Virus record (IMG/VR): IMGVR_UViG_3300036828_001636
Coordinates: 1-22,848 of that record
Origin: a virus
DNA length: 22,848 nt
Reading direction: 5' to 3' (one strand)
This document shows, one piece after another, positions 1-7,695 of this stretch. The first letter of the stretch is position 1. The number at the start of each line of letters is the position of its first letter. Position numbers and translations under genes: made by a program. A model generated the notes under the pieces. It had not been told where the DNA came from, searched no databases, and was given only the letters and a program-made list of their open reading frames with translations.

Positions 1-1782
1 CATCGCCTGCTGATCCCAGGCCTCGCCGATCGCACCCAGCAATGCCTTGCGCTGACCTTCGTCGAGATCGACAAACCCCGATCCGGTTTTGGCGACCAGC
101 GGGATGCGCATGTTGGGCGACAATTTGCCCTCGAACATCCCCTGCCCGCGGGTGTCGATCCGTGACAGCTGGGCCGGCCGACCCATCAATGCCGAGACCA
201 GATCGGAGGCGACCCCGGTGCCGCTGCTGCTGCCGCGCGCCAACCCCTCCATCGCCCGGCGCTGCACCCGTTCGAGATCAAAGCGGGCATTGTTGGCCCA
301 GGGCAGCCCGGCGTCGGGCGACGGCAGATAGGAGGCGAGCTCGTGCGCCTGCGCCCCTTGCGGGGTCATCGTCGAGGCCGCCTCGATGGTCGCCGTGGTC
401 GGCGACATAAAATAGGGCCGGGTACCGCTGACCAGGTTGGGCGTGTTCGGGTTTTGCAGGACCTCCTTTGAAAACAACCCGCGGCTGGTGTCGACGCCAT
501 TATCGGCGAGCTCGCGGTTGAGCCGGTCGACGACCTGGCCGTAATCGTCCATACCCTCGATGCCGGCCTTGGCGGCGAGCTTGTCGGCGCGGGTCTGGGT
601 CCAGCCGAGCGCCTGCAATTGCCAGCTCTCCAACGGGTTCTCGGTACCGGCCGTAACCCCCGGCCGGGCGTCGTTTTCGGCGTCCCGCAGATTTTGGTAA
701 AACCGGCTCAAGAGCTCGTAGTAGGCGGCACCCGCCTGACCGCTTTCACTGCCCAGGAGATTGGGATCCACCCCGTGCAGTGCCGCCACCTGGCGGTCGT
801 CGACCGATATCGGCGGCCGATCGTCGAGCCCGCCGATATGGGCAAAGGTGTCCGAAAAATTGCCGGTCTTGGCACCCGCCAGCCCCTCCGGCGACAATGC
901 CGAGCGCACCGAGCCCGGCCCGATCAGATCGGTCGCGACCGGTAGCCCCTGGGCGTTTTCGGCGAGCACGCCGACCGCGCGGCGCATGTTGGCATAAGGG
1001 TCGGCCTGCGGCGAGGTCGCGGCGACCACGTCAAACAGCCGGCGCTGTTCGGCCGGTGAGAAATCCGGCGCGTTTTCCTGCAGTTTTTTGGTCGAGACCT
1101 CGTACCAGTAACGCGCCCGGTCGGGCTGCTGCAGTGCCTTGTCCCAAAATTGCGGCGTGCCCGGCCCAAATTCGGGGTGATCGGCGGCATATTGCGCGAG
1201 GTGTGCGGCCTGCTCGGGGCTGCGCGCACCGGTATCGGCGACGGCCCGATCCCAAGCATTCTGCAGATCATCGGCAGAGGCCTGCAGCCCGCTGCCGGGG
1301 GCCGTCAGATCATGCTGGAGCCAATCAGCCGCCGCGACCGGCTGGGTCCCGACCCCGCTCTCATAGCCGCCGACCCGCCGGCTTTCGAGCGGCAATCGGG
1401 TTTCGAGCTCGGGGGTCGAGGTATAGACCGCCCGCCCACCCGGCAGCCGCAGACCCGCCGACAAGGTTCCGGCCGGGGCGGCGCCAAGAATGTGCTGGGC
1501 GAGAAACCCGGCGGTATCCCCCGCGCTCGCCGTCGGAATCCCGGTTCGCGCCGCTTCCTGGTAGCCCTCGACCTGCCCCGAATAATCGCGCGCGACGTCG
1601 ACAAACGACTGGCCGATATCGCCGAGCCGCTGCTTTACATGCTCGAGCGGCTGCTGCCAGAAATCGGCGAGGTCCCGGCCGATCTTATCGAAATAGCCAG
1701 GCGGCTCGGGCTCGGTATAGGGATCGTGATCAACCGGCACCAGGGTGGCACCACTGTCCGGGTCGACCCGAGTTTCCGACAT
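1..1782 (-). CDS. Large phage virion protein, 3' end beyond window
   Basis: An open frame runs from an ATG at 1782 to the left edge (594 codons, no stop). It follows the portal gene with a 31-bp gap, the usual place for head-tail or internal virion proteins. No catalytic motif was recognised in the N-terminal 230 residues. Residues about 250-395 hold a module with TSPQ, an N-rich helix, KTGNFSDTFAHI, VDDRQVA and ESWQLQALGW. This recalls the DUF7178-like module I know from large podoviral virion proteins (from memory, not searched). The stretch RARYWYEVSTKKLQ just before it may belong to the same module. The start is the only ATG near the portal stop; MSETRVDP follows. The function is inferred mainly from position, and the product could also be an ejected or scaffold protein. 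Confidence 0.75.
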   Translation of the reverse strand, partial: MSETRVDPDSGATLVPVDHDPYTEPEPPGYFDKIGRDLADFWQQPLEHVKQRLGDIGQSFVDVARDYSGQVEGYQEAARTGIPTASAGDTAGFLAQHILGAAPAGTLSAGLRLPGGRAVYTSTPELETRLPLESRRVGGYESGVGTQPVAAADWLQHDLTAPGSGLQASADDLQNAWDRAVADTGARSPEQAAHLAQYAADHPEFGPGTPQFWDKALQQPDRARYWYEVSTKKLQENAPDFSPAEQRRLFDVVAATSPQADPYANMRRAVGVLAENAQGLPVATDLIGPGSVRSALSPEGLAGAKTGNFSDTFAHIGGLDDRPPISVDDRQVAALHGVDPNLLGSESGQAGAAYYELLSRFYQNLRDAENDARPGVTAGTENPLESWQLQALGWTQTRADKLAAKAGIEGMDDYGQVVDRLNRELADNGVDTSRGLFSKEVLQNPNTPNLVSGTRPYFMSPTTATIEAASTMTPQGAQAHELASYLPSPDAGLPWANNARFDLERVQRRAMEGLARGSSSGTGVASDLVSALMGRPAQLSRIDTRGQGMFEGKLSPNMRIPLVAKTGSGFVDLDEGQRKALLGAIGEAWDQQAM

Positions 1783-1813
1783 CGGGCCCTCCCGCAGCGG
1801 TCAGTGCGGCTTT

Positions 1814-3547
1814 TTAGGCGACCAACAGGTATTTGCCGGGACGCCGTGGATCGGGCAGGTAATGCCGGCCGTCGGGCGCCCGGCGGGCACCGGGCACCGC
1901 CGGCGCTGCTGTGGTGCCCGGCCGTCCGGGCACTCCGGCGCCGCCGGGCCCGCCGGGCATCGGTCCGCCGGGTCCCGCTGCCGGCGAGACGGGGGGTCCC
2001 GGCGGAGAAAGGGCCGGCCCGCCGCCCATCGCCGGACCCGGCGCGGGGGCGGGCGCCGGGACAAACATCGGCGGCGGCGGCGGGAGCGCCGGCAGCGGTT
2101 GCGGCAACCCGGACATCCGCTCGAGCGTCTCCGGGTCGAAATGGCGCGCCATGACCGCACCACGCAAGCGCATCAGATCGCGGGCAAAGCGCGCCACGTC
2201 CTTTTGCGCGCGGGTGATCCGGCGGGTGGCGAATTGCGTCTTGAGCTGCTGGGCGCCCAAGGTCTCAACCGGGTTGGTCTCGCCGCGCAGAATGTCGGCG
2301 ATGCCGGTGGTCTGGTAGATGATCCGCAATATGCGTTCGCGGCTGTCGTAGAGCTGGGTCAATACCCGGGCGATCTGCTCGACTGGCAGCCACTGGATCA
2401 GGTTCTGCAATCCGCCCTTGTCGCCGGCGAACCCGGCCCAATCCTCGACCGGGATCAGGCGGTTTTCCGAGCTGTCGTCGACCAGTTGCTGGAGCACCAT
2501 CTTTTCCGACCCGGCATAGACGCCGGCGACCTTGAGCGCGCGGGTCAATTTGTCGATCCGGCTGGTGATTACATCGAGCTCCTGGCCCTGATCCTGATAT
2601 TCGATGTAATCGGCGACGGCCACCCGCTTGTTGTTGGTCGTCGTCGCCCGCAGAGGCGGCGGCGAGGGGAAAAAGTCGGGTAATTCGAGCGGATCGTCTC
2701 GAGTATCGAGCGGCCCTTCGGAATAAGCCTTGGCGACCCATACCGCCTGGCGCTTTTTCTTGTCCCAAATCTCCCACACGGTGGCTTTTTTGAACATATC
2801 GGCGAGCGGGCCCTGGGTGGCTTCGCTAGCCACCGCATGCACCCCCGAAGGGGTGTAGTCGAGCCCGATTTTTTTGCCGAGTGCCGCACCAAACCGCTCG
2901 ACCAATTCGTCGCGCGTCAAAAACACCCGGTAGGCCTTCCACCAGATCTCGTCCTCGGTGCGCGAGGGCGTCTCCCGGTAATCCTCCCAGAAGACATAGC
3001 GGATCGGCGCCCGCTCGTTGCTGACCGGACGAAAACCGGGTTTTTTGCCGTCCTCGTCCTCCTCGCCGTCGGGATCCTCCTCCTCGGCGCCAAATTCGGG
3101 CTCGTAGAACACCCGCGCCACCCCGCGGCCGGGCAATAGCCGATCCTCGACCACCTGCTGCATGACCGCGTCAAATTCCTCGATGTCCTGCTCGTAATCG
3201 AGTGCGGCTTCGAGGATCTGCGCGCCGAGTGCGGCCATGGGGTCGTTTTCGTCGCGGTGGCGGCGCGCCACATCGGGTTGCGGCGTGCGTCCGTAAAGCA
3301 CCGGCTTTAGGGTTTCGACGTTTGACCACAAGATGTTGTATTTTGCGACCCGCGCCTCGTTGGCGTCGCGCTCGTCGCGGAAGCGGTCGACGATGCGCCG
3401 GCCGCGCAGGATGAAATCCTCATCCTCGCGCTCGGCGAGCTTTAGCTGGGCATTCCAGAACTGCCAGACCGCCGAGGGCTCGGTGCCGAGGTCCGAGCGC
3501 TCCTCGAGCGTGCCGACAACCGACGAGGCGACCGCCAGATCAGCCAT
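1814..3547 (-). CDS. Phage portal (head-tail connector) protein
   Basis: This 577-residue protein should form the dodecameric portal ring at the capsid vertex through which DNA is packaged and ejected. Residues from EPSAVWQFWNAQLKLAEREDEDFILRG onward, the WSNVETLKPVLYGRTPQPDV segment, and the later IEYQDQ, LTRALKVAGVY and LIPVEDW segments are typical of portals of podovirus-like alphaproteobacterial prophages. An acidic insert (EEEDPDGEEDEDGKK) lies near residue 150. Residues about 479-558 are Pro/Gly/Ala-rich, and the protein ends with the tag DGRHYLPDPRRPGKYLLVA, which recurs in decayed form at 20425-20513. The ATG at 3547 overlaps the upstream stop by one base (TGATG), favouring translational coupling. 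The open frame extends further upstream, but that part is out of character and overlaps the previous gene. Confidence 0.93.
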   Translation of the reverse strand: MADLAVASSVVGTLEERSDLGTEPSAVWQFWNAQLKLAEREDEDFILRGRRIVDRFRDERDANEARVAKYNILWSNVETLKPVLYGRTPQPDVARRHRDENDPMAALGAQILEAALDYEQDIEEFDAVMQQVVEDRLLPGRGVARVFYEPEFGAEEEDPDGEEDEDGKKPGFRPVSNERAPIRYVFWEDYRETPSRTEDEIWWKAYRVFLTRDELVERFGAALGKKIGLDYTPSGVHAVASEATQGPLADMFKKATVWEIWDKKKRQAVWVAKAYSEGPLDTRDDPLELPDFFPSPPPLRATTTNNKRVAVADYIEYQDQGQELDVITSRIDKLTRALKVAGVYAGSEKMVLQQLVDDSSENRLIPVEDWAGFAGDKGGLQNLIQWLPVEQIARVLTQLYDSRERILRIIYQTTGIADILRGETNPVETLGAQQLKTQFATRRITRAQKDVARFARDLMRLRGAVMARHFDPETLERMSGLPQPLPALPPPPPMFVPAPAPAPGPAMGGGPALSPPGPPVSPAAGPGGPMPGGPGGAGVPGRPGTTAAPAVPGARRAPDGRHYLPDPRRPGKYLLVA

Positions 3548-3969
3548 CAGGCGGCCGGCGGCGGCCGGTCGAGGCCTTCGATCTCGGCGGCCAAGAGGCT
3601 GTCCTCGGTCTCGACGACGTGGAATTGATCGCCGTCGTTGACCCGGCGCCCCCGGCCGCCGCGAAAGGCGATCACCCGCTGGGCCACCGGGTGGCGCAGC
3701 CATTGGTCCCACACCAGCAGGCCCGCGGCGGTCTCTTCGACAAAGATCGCGGCATGGCTGCGCCCGTCGGTGTGGTTGCCGTAGCGATTATTCGGGTCAA
3801 ACGTCGCGATCACCGTGCCATGCGGCAATGCGCCCCCTCGCGCCTTGCGACCCGGCCGCCAGTGCCCGGTATGCGGCAAATCGCCGGCCTCCTGGACAAA
3901 GCGCACGCAATGCCCGTTGGCGACGATCTGGCCGGCGTAGCGCTCGGGCCGCTCGACGACAAAACCCAT
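3547..3969 (-). CDS. BPSL0067-like papain-fold amidase, probable lysis or virion muramyl-peptide enzyme
   Basis: This 140-residue protein matches the pattern of the BPSL0067 family, NlpC/P60-like cysteine amidases. Residues 13-26 read GQIVANGHCVRFVQ, with candidate nucleophile Cys21. A GTVIATFDPNNRYGNH stretch follows, then SHAAIF with candidate catalytic His72, and LLVWDQW with Asp88. Family members are thought to cut peptidoglycan peptide links; here the substrate is inferred. The gene sits between terminase and portal and overlaps the portal start by one base, so it is expressed with the late genes. That position fits either a lysin or a virion-borne cell-wall enzyme used at entry. No signal peptide or membrane segment is seen, so release would need a holin or virion delivery. 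Confidence 0.75.
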   Translation of the reverse strand: MGFVVERPERYAGQIVANGHCVRFVQEAGDLPHTGHWRPGRKARGGALPHGTVIATFDPNNRYGNHTDGRSHAAIFVEETAAGLLVWDQWLRHPVAQRVIAFRGGRGRRVNDGDQFHVVETEDSLLAAEIEGLDRPPPAA

Positions 3970-3985
3970 GGGCTCAAACCCCGGA

Positions 3986-6184
3986 TCAGATGCGGGTCGG
4001 CCGGCCGTCGATAAACCGGCCGCCGCGAAAATAGCGGGCGTCGACCTTGTAGAGCTCGTCGAGGGTCATCCCCGCGATCCCGCGCCCTTGCTCCTGGACG
4101 GGCTTGGGTTTGGAGCCGGGGACCATCTCGTCGAGCATCCGCCCGATCAGGCTGAGCGTATCAATTTGGTCGTCGTTTTTGCCGGCCGGAAAACGCAGCA
4201 TTTCATCGAGCAGCCCGGCCGCCCAGGGTGCGCGCCTGGGCAGATAGACCTTGCCCATCGCCACCCGCCCGCGGATCGCCTGGCCGCGCACCGCCTTGTC
4301 GGCGGCCGAGCTGAACTGTTTGCGGTGGGCGTAGACCTTGCGCTCCAATTGGCGCTTGGTCAGAAACGGTCCGACGCCCTTCTCGATCTGCCCGGCCTCC
4401 TCGGCCCAGGTGAGCGTCTTCCACAATTCCATCAGGTCGATTACCGCCTCGACCCATTCGTTTGAGGCGGCCTGCTTGCGCCACAGATCGAGCACATAAA
4501 AATCATCGGCCGGGTCGAGCCCGCCGACCATATGCACGGTAAAATCACCCTCATTGGCCTTGACCGCGTAGTCCGAGGCGCCATAGGTGCGCAACTGGTC
4601 GCGCGGCGGCGGGCTGTCGTACCAGCGCACCCATTCGCTCTTGAAATAGTCGCCCGATTCCGGCATCGGCCGCTGTTGCCACAATGCCGACCAGTTGCGC
4701 GCGTCGCGCTGGGCGATCTCGAGCTGCTCTTGGGTGAACCACTCGGGCCACAAGCGCTCGCCGACGGTCCGGCCGAGGGCGTCGTTCTCCTCGGCGATCG
4801 CCGGCAGGTTGACCACCTCCCATTGCTCGCCGCCGACCTTGGCGTCCTCGAGGAGCCGCCCAGCGAGATCGTCCTCGTGCCAGCGGGTGCCGATGTAGAG
4901 CATCGCCGCCTCGGGTACCAGCCGAGTCCAGAAATCCGATTTGTACCATTGCCAGACATGCTCGCGGATCGTCGCACTATCGGCCTCGGCGCGGCCTTTG
5001 ACCGGGTCGTCGATGATGCCGAGCCAGGCGCGCCGGCCGGTTACGCTGGCATCGACGCCAACCGCGAAATATTCGCCGCCGCGCGAGGTTTCCCAGCGCC
5101 CGGCGGCCCCGGAATCGCCCGAGAGGCCAAACCCGAAGGTGTCGCGAAAGACCGGCGAGCCGACAATATTGCGGACCCGCCGGCCAAACCGCTCGGCGAG
5201 CTCTTTGGAGTGGCTGGCGGCGATCACCGACTGGGTCGGGTGGTTGCCGAGGTACCAGCTGGGGAACAACACGCTGCCATAAGTCGATTTGGCCGACCCC
5301 GGCGGCAAAAAGAACATCAGCCGCTTGATGTCGCCCCGGGCGAGGCCCTCCAATTTGTCGAGCAATAGCTGATGATGGCGCGCCGGCGCGATTTCGGGCA
5401 TCGCCAGGCCCACCCAATGCCCGAGGCTCCGGCGCGCCGCCGCGCGCACGGCCTCGGCTTCGGCCTCAACCGCGGTCTGCCCCAGTTCGGCGTCGATATG
5501 GACCCGGATCCAGTCGGGGTCGCGCTCGCCGGCAAAAGCGGCGTAGGAAAACCCCTTTTTTTCGAGCGCCGGCAGGTTTTCGGCCGCTTCCGACCGCCCG
5601 CCGGGCTGGCGAAAGAGTACGAGATCGCCCGGATCGTCGGGTCGGCGGACCAGCCAGTGCCCCGGCGGCGGCATCCGCGAGGAGCAGACAACCCCGGACC
5701 AGATCGCCCCGCCGGCGAGCGGGGTCGGAAAGGTGCCGGCCACCCGCAATGCGTCCTCAAGCACGGTTTCGGAGAGATTGCGCGCGTCGTCGAGCCACAC
5801 CCCGGTCGCCGAGGCCGAAGCAAAGCGCTTTCTATCCTGGGCGTCGTCCATGCCGAGAAAGTCGAGCTCGAGCGAGCGCCGGACGCCGTCCTCCAATTGG
5901 TAATTCAGCGCGAAATAGCGGTTTTTCTCGTCATATTCGCCGACATCGAGCCAGGCCTTGAGCGCCGCGATCGTGTAGCGTTCGAGCTCGCGGCGGATCG
6001 GCGCCACGACGAGCCAGCGCCAGGCGGTTTGCTTGGCATAGCGCTGTTGGGTGGCGCGGCGGATCATGTCGTTGACGCAGGCACTCTTGCGGCCGCCATA
6101 GATCGGCCCGATCAGCGCGCGCAAAAAGGCGTTCGACGCCATAAACGCGCGCAGCTGCGCGCCTTGCGGCTCGTAGTTCTGCAT
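3986..6184 (-). CDS. Terminase large subunit with an extra N-terminal terminase ATPase domain
   Basis: The product has 732 residues, whereas terminase large subunits are usually 400-600. Residues about 1-235 look like the ATPase half of one podoviral terminase: YEPQGAQLRAFM, a P-loop region GPIYGGRKSAC (26-36) where GPxGSGKSxAC is usual, a Walker-B-like GVWLDDARN (128-136), FRQPGG and DPDWIRVHIDAELG. It stops where a nuclease domain would normally begin. Residues about 236-732 form a complete second terminase: P-loop LPPGSAKST (293-301), Walker B WLGIIDD (387-393), IGTRWHEDD (431-439), and a nuclease with GASDYAVKANEGD (Asp538, Asp547) and NDDQIDTLS (Asp671/672/675). The frame is continuous. 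The second half should power packaging and cut concatemers; the first is probably a relic or a regulatory domain. The gene lies downstream of the DUF6456-like gene and upstream of the amidase. Confidence 0.9.
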   Translation of the reverse strand: MQNYEPQGAQLRAFMASNAFLRALIGPIYGGRKSACVNDMIRRATQQRYAKQTAWRWLVVAPIRRELERYTIAALKAWLDVGEYDEKNRYFALNYQLEDGVRRSLELDFLGMDDAQDRKRFASASATGVWLDDARNLSETVLEDALRVAGTFPTPLAGGAIWSGVVCSSRMPPPGHWLVRRPDDPGDLVLFRQPGGRSEAAENLPALEKKGFSYAAFAGERDPDWIRVHIDAELGQTAVEAEAEAVRAAARRSLGHWVGLAMPEIAPARHHQLLLDKLEGLARGDIKRLMFFLPPGSAKSTYGSVLFPSWYLGNHPTQSVIAASHSKELAERFGRRVRNIVGSPVFRDTFGFGLSGDSGAAGRWETSRGGEYFAVGVDASVTGRRAWLGIIDDPVKGRAEADSATIREHVWQWYKSDFWTRLVPEAAMLYIGTRWHEDDLAGRLLEDAKVGGEQWEVVNLPAIAEENDALGRTVGERLWPEWFTQEQLEIAQRDARNWSALWQQRPMPESGDYFKSEWVRWYDSPPPRDQLRTYGASDYAVKANEGDFTVHMVGGLDPADDFYVLDLWRKQAASNEWVEAVIDLMELWKTLTWAEEAGQIEKGVGPFLTKRQLERKVYAHRKQFSSAADKAVRGQAIRGRVAMGKVYLPRRAPWAAGLLDEMLRFPAGKNDDQIDTLSLIGRMLDEMVPGSKPKPVQEQGRGIAGMTLDELYKVDARYFRGGRFIDGRPTRI

Positions 6185-6270
6185 CGCGTCTCGGATTTTG
6201 CGGAGGAGGGGGGCTCGGATGCACCTTTCCGAACCTGGGGCAAAAGGCTGTTAGTGCCCGCGGGCGGCTG

Positions 6271-6861
6271 TCAAGGGATGCTGTAATAACTTTGCAATAT
6301 CCCTAGATCGGTCAACAGGATGCCGGTCGCGATCCGGGCGTCGATGCGGCCGGTTCCCCAGCCGCGTGATAAGGCGAATGATTCGATCGTCATTTCGCAG
6401 CCCAAAATGTGCCAGGCGCACGACCCGCCGGGCGAGGCGATGCCGCCCAATTGCTGCAATGAGTCCCATACCATCTCGACCGCGGTCGCCGAGCCGCGGC
6501 GGACGAGCGAGGCTCGCCCGTTGTTGTGGCTGAGCACGGGGGTCCGCGTCGGGTCGCTCGCCCACAAGGGATCGAGCCCGGCCTCGTTAAACCATTCGCG
6601 GAACAACGCGCCGGCGGCGCGCATCCCCGGCGAAATGGTGCCGGCCCGCTCCATGCGCGCCAATGTGTCAAACGCCTTCCACGGCCGGCCGATCCCGCCA
6701 TTGGCGTCGGCGATCGGCTCGAGCAATCGCGCCACCGCACCGCCGGCGATGTGGTCGGCGCGAAAGCGTTCGGGTGCGGGGGCCACGATATCGGCCCCGT
6801 TGACCCGCGCCCCATTGGCCCGCGCCCCATTGACCCGTGACCGGCGCTGTCGTGTTTTCAT
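6271..6861 (-). CDS. DUF6456-like protein, possible small terminase or DNA-binding regulator
   Basis: This 196-residue protein starts at an ATG preceded by a good Shine-Dalgarno sequence (GGGGGAGA on the minus strand). The C-terminal two thirds resemble DUF6456 as found in Rhizobiales regulators: RPWKAFDTLARMERAGTISPGM, a long helix with AGALFREWF, the conserved AWHILGCEMTIESFALSRGWG, and a closing helix GILLTDLGILQSYYSI. In hosts, DUF6456 often accompanies a helix-turn-helix. The position just upstream of the large terminase is where the small terminase normally lies, so DNA recognition for packaging is a reasonable guess but not shown. It follows the GcrA-like gene after 15 bp in the same operon. 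The N-terminus carries a five-residue repeat (see 6795-6839). Confidence 0.65.
   Translation of the reverse strand: MKTRQRRSRVNGARANGARVNGADIVAPAPERFRADHIAGGAVARLLEPIADANGGIGRPWKAFDTLARMERAGTISPGMRAAGALFREWFNEAGLDPLWASDPTRTPVLSHNNGRASLVRRGSATAVEMVWDSLQQLGGIASPGGSCAWHILGCEMTIESFALSRGWGTGRIDARIATGILLTDLGILQSYYSIP
6795..6839 (-). repeat. Three tandem 15-bp in-frame repeats
   Basis: Three 15-bp units (6795-6809, 6810-6824, 6825-6839) differ at only two or three positions each. They encode a repeated five-residue Asn-Gly-Ala-Arg-Val/Ala motif at the N-terminus of the DUF6456-like protein. Because the unit is a multiple of three, slippage would change length without breaking the frame. The encoded segment is basic and probably disordered. 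Confidence 0.85.
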
Positions 6862-6876
6862 CGTCTCCCCCAGCCT

Positions 6877-7224
6877 TTACTCGGATTTTTTAGCAGCAGC
6901 ACCATGTTCGGCGCACCAGCTGCCCGCGGCCAACGGCTGGCCGCACCAGTGCCATGCACCCCCGGGCTCGCCGATCACCCAGCGGCAGCCGCCTTGCGTC
7001 GCGCGCTCGTAGTGGAGCCGCCGTTCGAGCCGCCGCAATGCCCGCCCGGCGACCGCCTGGTCGGCGAGCTCGTGGGTGGCGGCGCGGCGATGCAACCGCC
7101 CGGCAATCGCCGAGGCGGTGCAGCCATTGCCGATCTCGCGCGCGATCAATGCATAGCTCGCCCCCTCGCCGATCCGGCGGTCGACATAGCGGTCGCGCTC
7201 GGGGGTCCATAATTTTTTCGCCAC
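6877..7224 (-). CDS. Phage-encoded GcrA-like cell-cycle transcription regulator
   Basis: This 115-residue protein has the two ends of GcrA. The N-terminal WTPERDRYVDRRIGEG, SYALIAREIG and SAIAGRLHRR match the GcrA helix-turn-helix (WTxERVxxL, SASQIAxxLG, NAVIGKxHR). The C-terminal CRWVIGEP, WHWCGQPLA and WCAEHGAA match the sigma70-contacting end of GcrA (CxWPIGxP, FxFCGxP, YCxxH). The linker is short; Caulobacter GcrA is about 170 residues. GcrA activates sigma70 promoters carrying methylated GANTC sites. Translation starts at a GTG at 7224, with GAGGG about 7 bases upstream on the minus strand. As first gene of the leftward late operon it may steer RNA polymerase to phage promoters or tie late expression to the host cell cycle; both roles are inferred. 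Confidence 0.85.
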   Translation of the reverse strand: MAKKLWTPERDRYVDRRIGEGASYALIAREIGNGCTASAIAGRLHRRAATHELADQAVAGRALRRLERRLHYERATQGGCRWVIGEPGGAWHWCGQPLAAGSWCAEHGAAAKKSE

Positions 7225-7251
7225 AAACCCTCAAAACATTGTTAAGGAGTA

Positions 7252-7280
7252 TTGCACCATAACAGATCTCGCCCTATATT
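7252..7280 (+). promoter_or_regulatory. Sigma70-type promoter for the rightward operon
   Basis: TTGCAC (7252-7257) and TATATT (7275-7280) are separated by exactly 17 bp in the divergent gap between the GcrA-like gene and the next rightward gene. This is the best sigma70-like match seen in the window. Transcription would begin near 7287. A promoter for the leftward GcrA operon should lie in the same 93-bp gap but was not identified. Confidence 0.7.
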
Positions 7281-7287
7281 CTGTTTC

Positions 7288-7300
7288 GGTGCATCGCACC
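7288..7300. promoter_or_regulatory. Palindromic operator at the rightward transcription start
   Basis: GGTGC-ATC-GCACC is a perfect 5-3-5 inverted repeat covering the predicted start site of the rightward promoter. A further GCACC half-site overlaps the -35 box (7254-7258). A bound protein would block initiation, so this is a likely operator; the repressor is unknown. Confidence 0.5.
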
Positions 7301-7317
7301 TTAACCGATGGAAGGGC

Positions 7318-7494
7318 ATGGCGATGAATGAGCAGATGTTGAGGATGGTGCATTCCTCCCTCATGGCATGGTTGACGAAATGTCGGGAGGAGACGGTGAC
7401 CGCCGATCAGAAATTGGAGTCGCTGATGTTCAACCTGGCCATGTTGGCGCTCGCTCTAGCTGGCGGATACGAAGAAGAGGGAGACCTCAAATGA
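7318..7494 (+). CDS. Small hypothetical protein
   Basis: This is a 58-residue protein, first gene of the rightward operon, about 30 bases after the predicted transcription start. The ATG at 7318 is preceded by GGAAGGG; a second ATG two codons later is an alternative. It contains a helical stretch SLMFNLAMLALALAGGYEEEGD that is moderately hydrophobic but probably not a clear membrane helix. The stop overlaps the next start (ATGA). I recognise no family. Confidence 0.65.
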   Translation: MAMNEQMLRMVHSSLMAWLTKCREETVTADQKLESLMFNLAMLALALAGGYEEEGDLK

Positions 7495-7694
7495 GCGATT
7501 TCCAGATTGCCGATCACGGCTCGATCATCTCGATCACGCCGATCAGCGAAGCCGCCCGCCTATGGGTCGACGAGAACGTCGTGTCCGAGCCCTGGCAATG
7601 GCGTGGCGCCGGCATCTGCGTCGAGGTTCGCCTTGCGCGCGATCTGATCGACGAGATCGCGGCCGAAGGCTTCGAAATTTCGCTGCGCCGCTGA
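7491..7694 (+). CDS. Small conserved phage-type protein of unknown function
   Basis: This 67-residue protein is coupled to the upstream gene by an ATGA overlap. The sequence DFQIADHGSIISITPISEAARLWVDENV, then WRGAGICVEVRLARDLIDEIAAEGFEI, resembles short proteins I have seen repeatedly in Rhizobiales phages and mobile elements; no function is known to me. It ends one base before the serine recombinase start, so the two are surely cotranscribed. Confidence 0.75.
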   Translation: MSDFQIADHGSIISITPISEAARLWVDENVVSEPWQWRGAGICVEVRLARDLIDEIAAEGFEISLRR

Positions 7695-7695
7695 G

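Noticed and set aside
1150-2154. Long plus-strand open frame opposite the virion and portal genes
   Set aside because: It is a shadow of GC-rich minus-strand genes: Arg/Gly/Pro-rich, spans two real genes and matches no phage protein pattern.
4532-5368. Plus-strand open frame opposite the terminase
   Set aside because: It lies antisense to well-recognised terminase motifs; its composition is typical of a GC-rich shadow frame.
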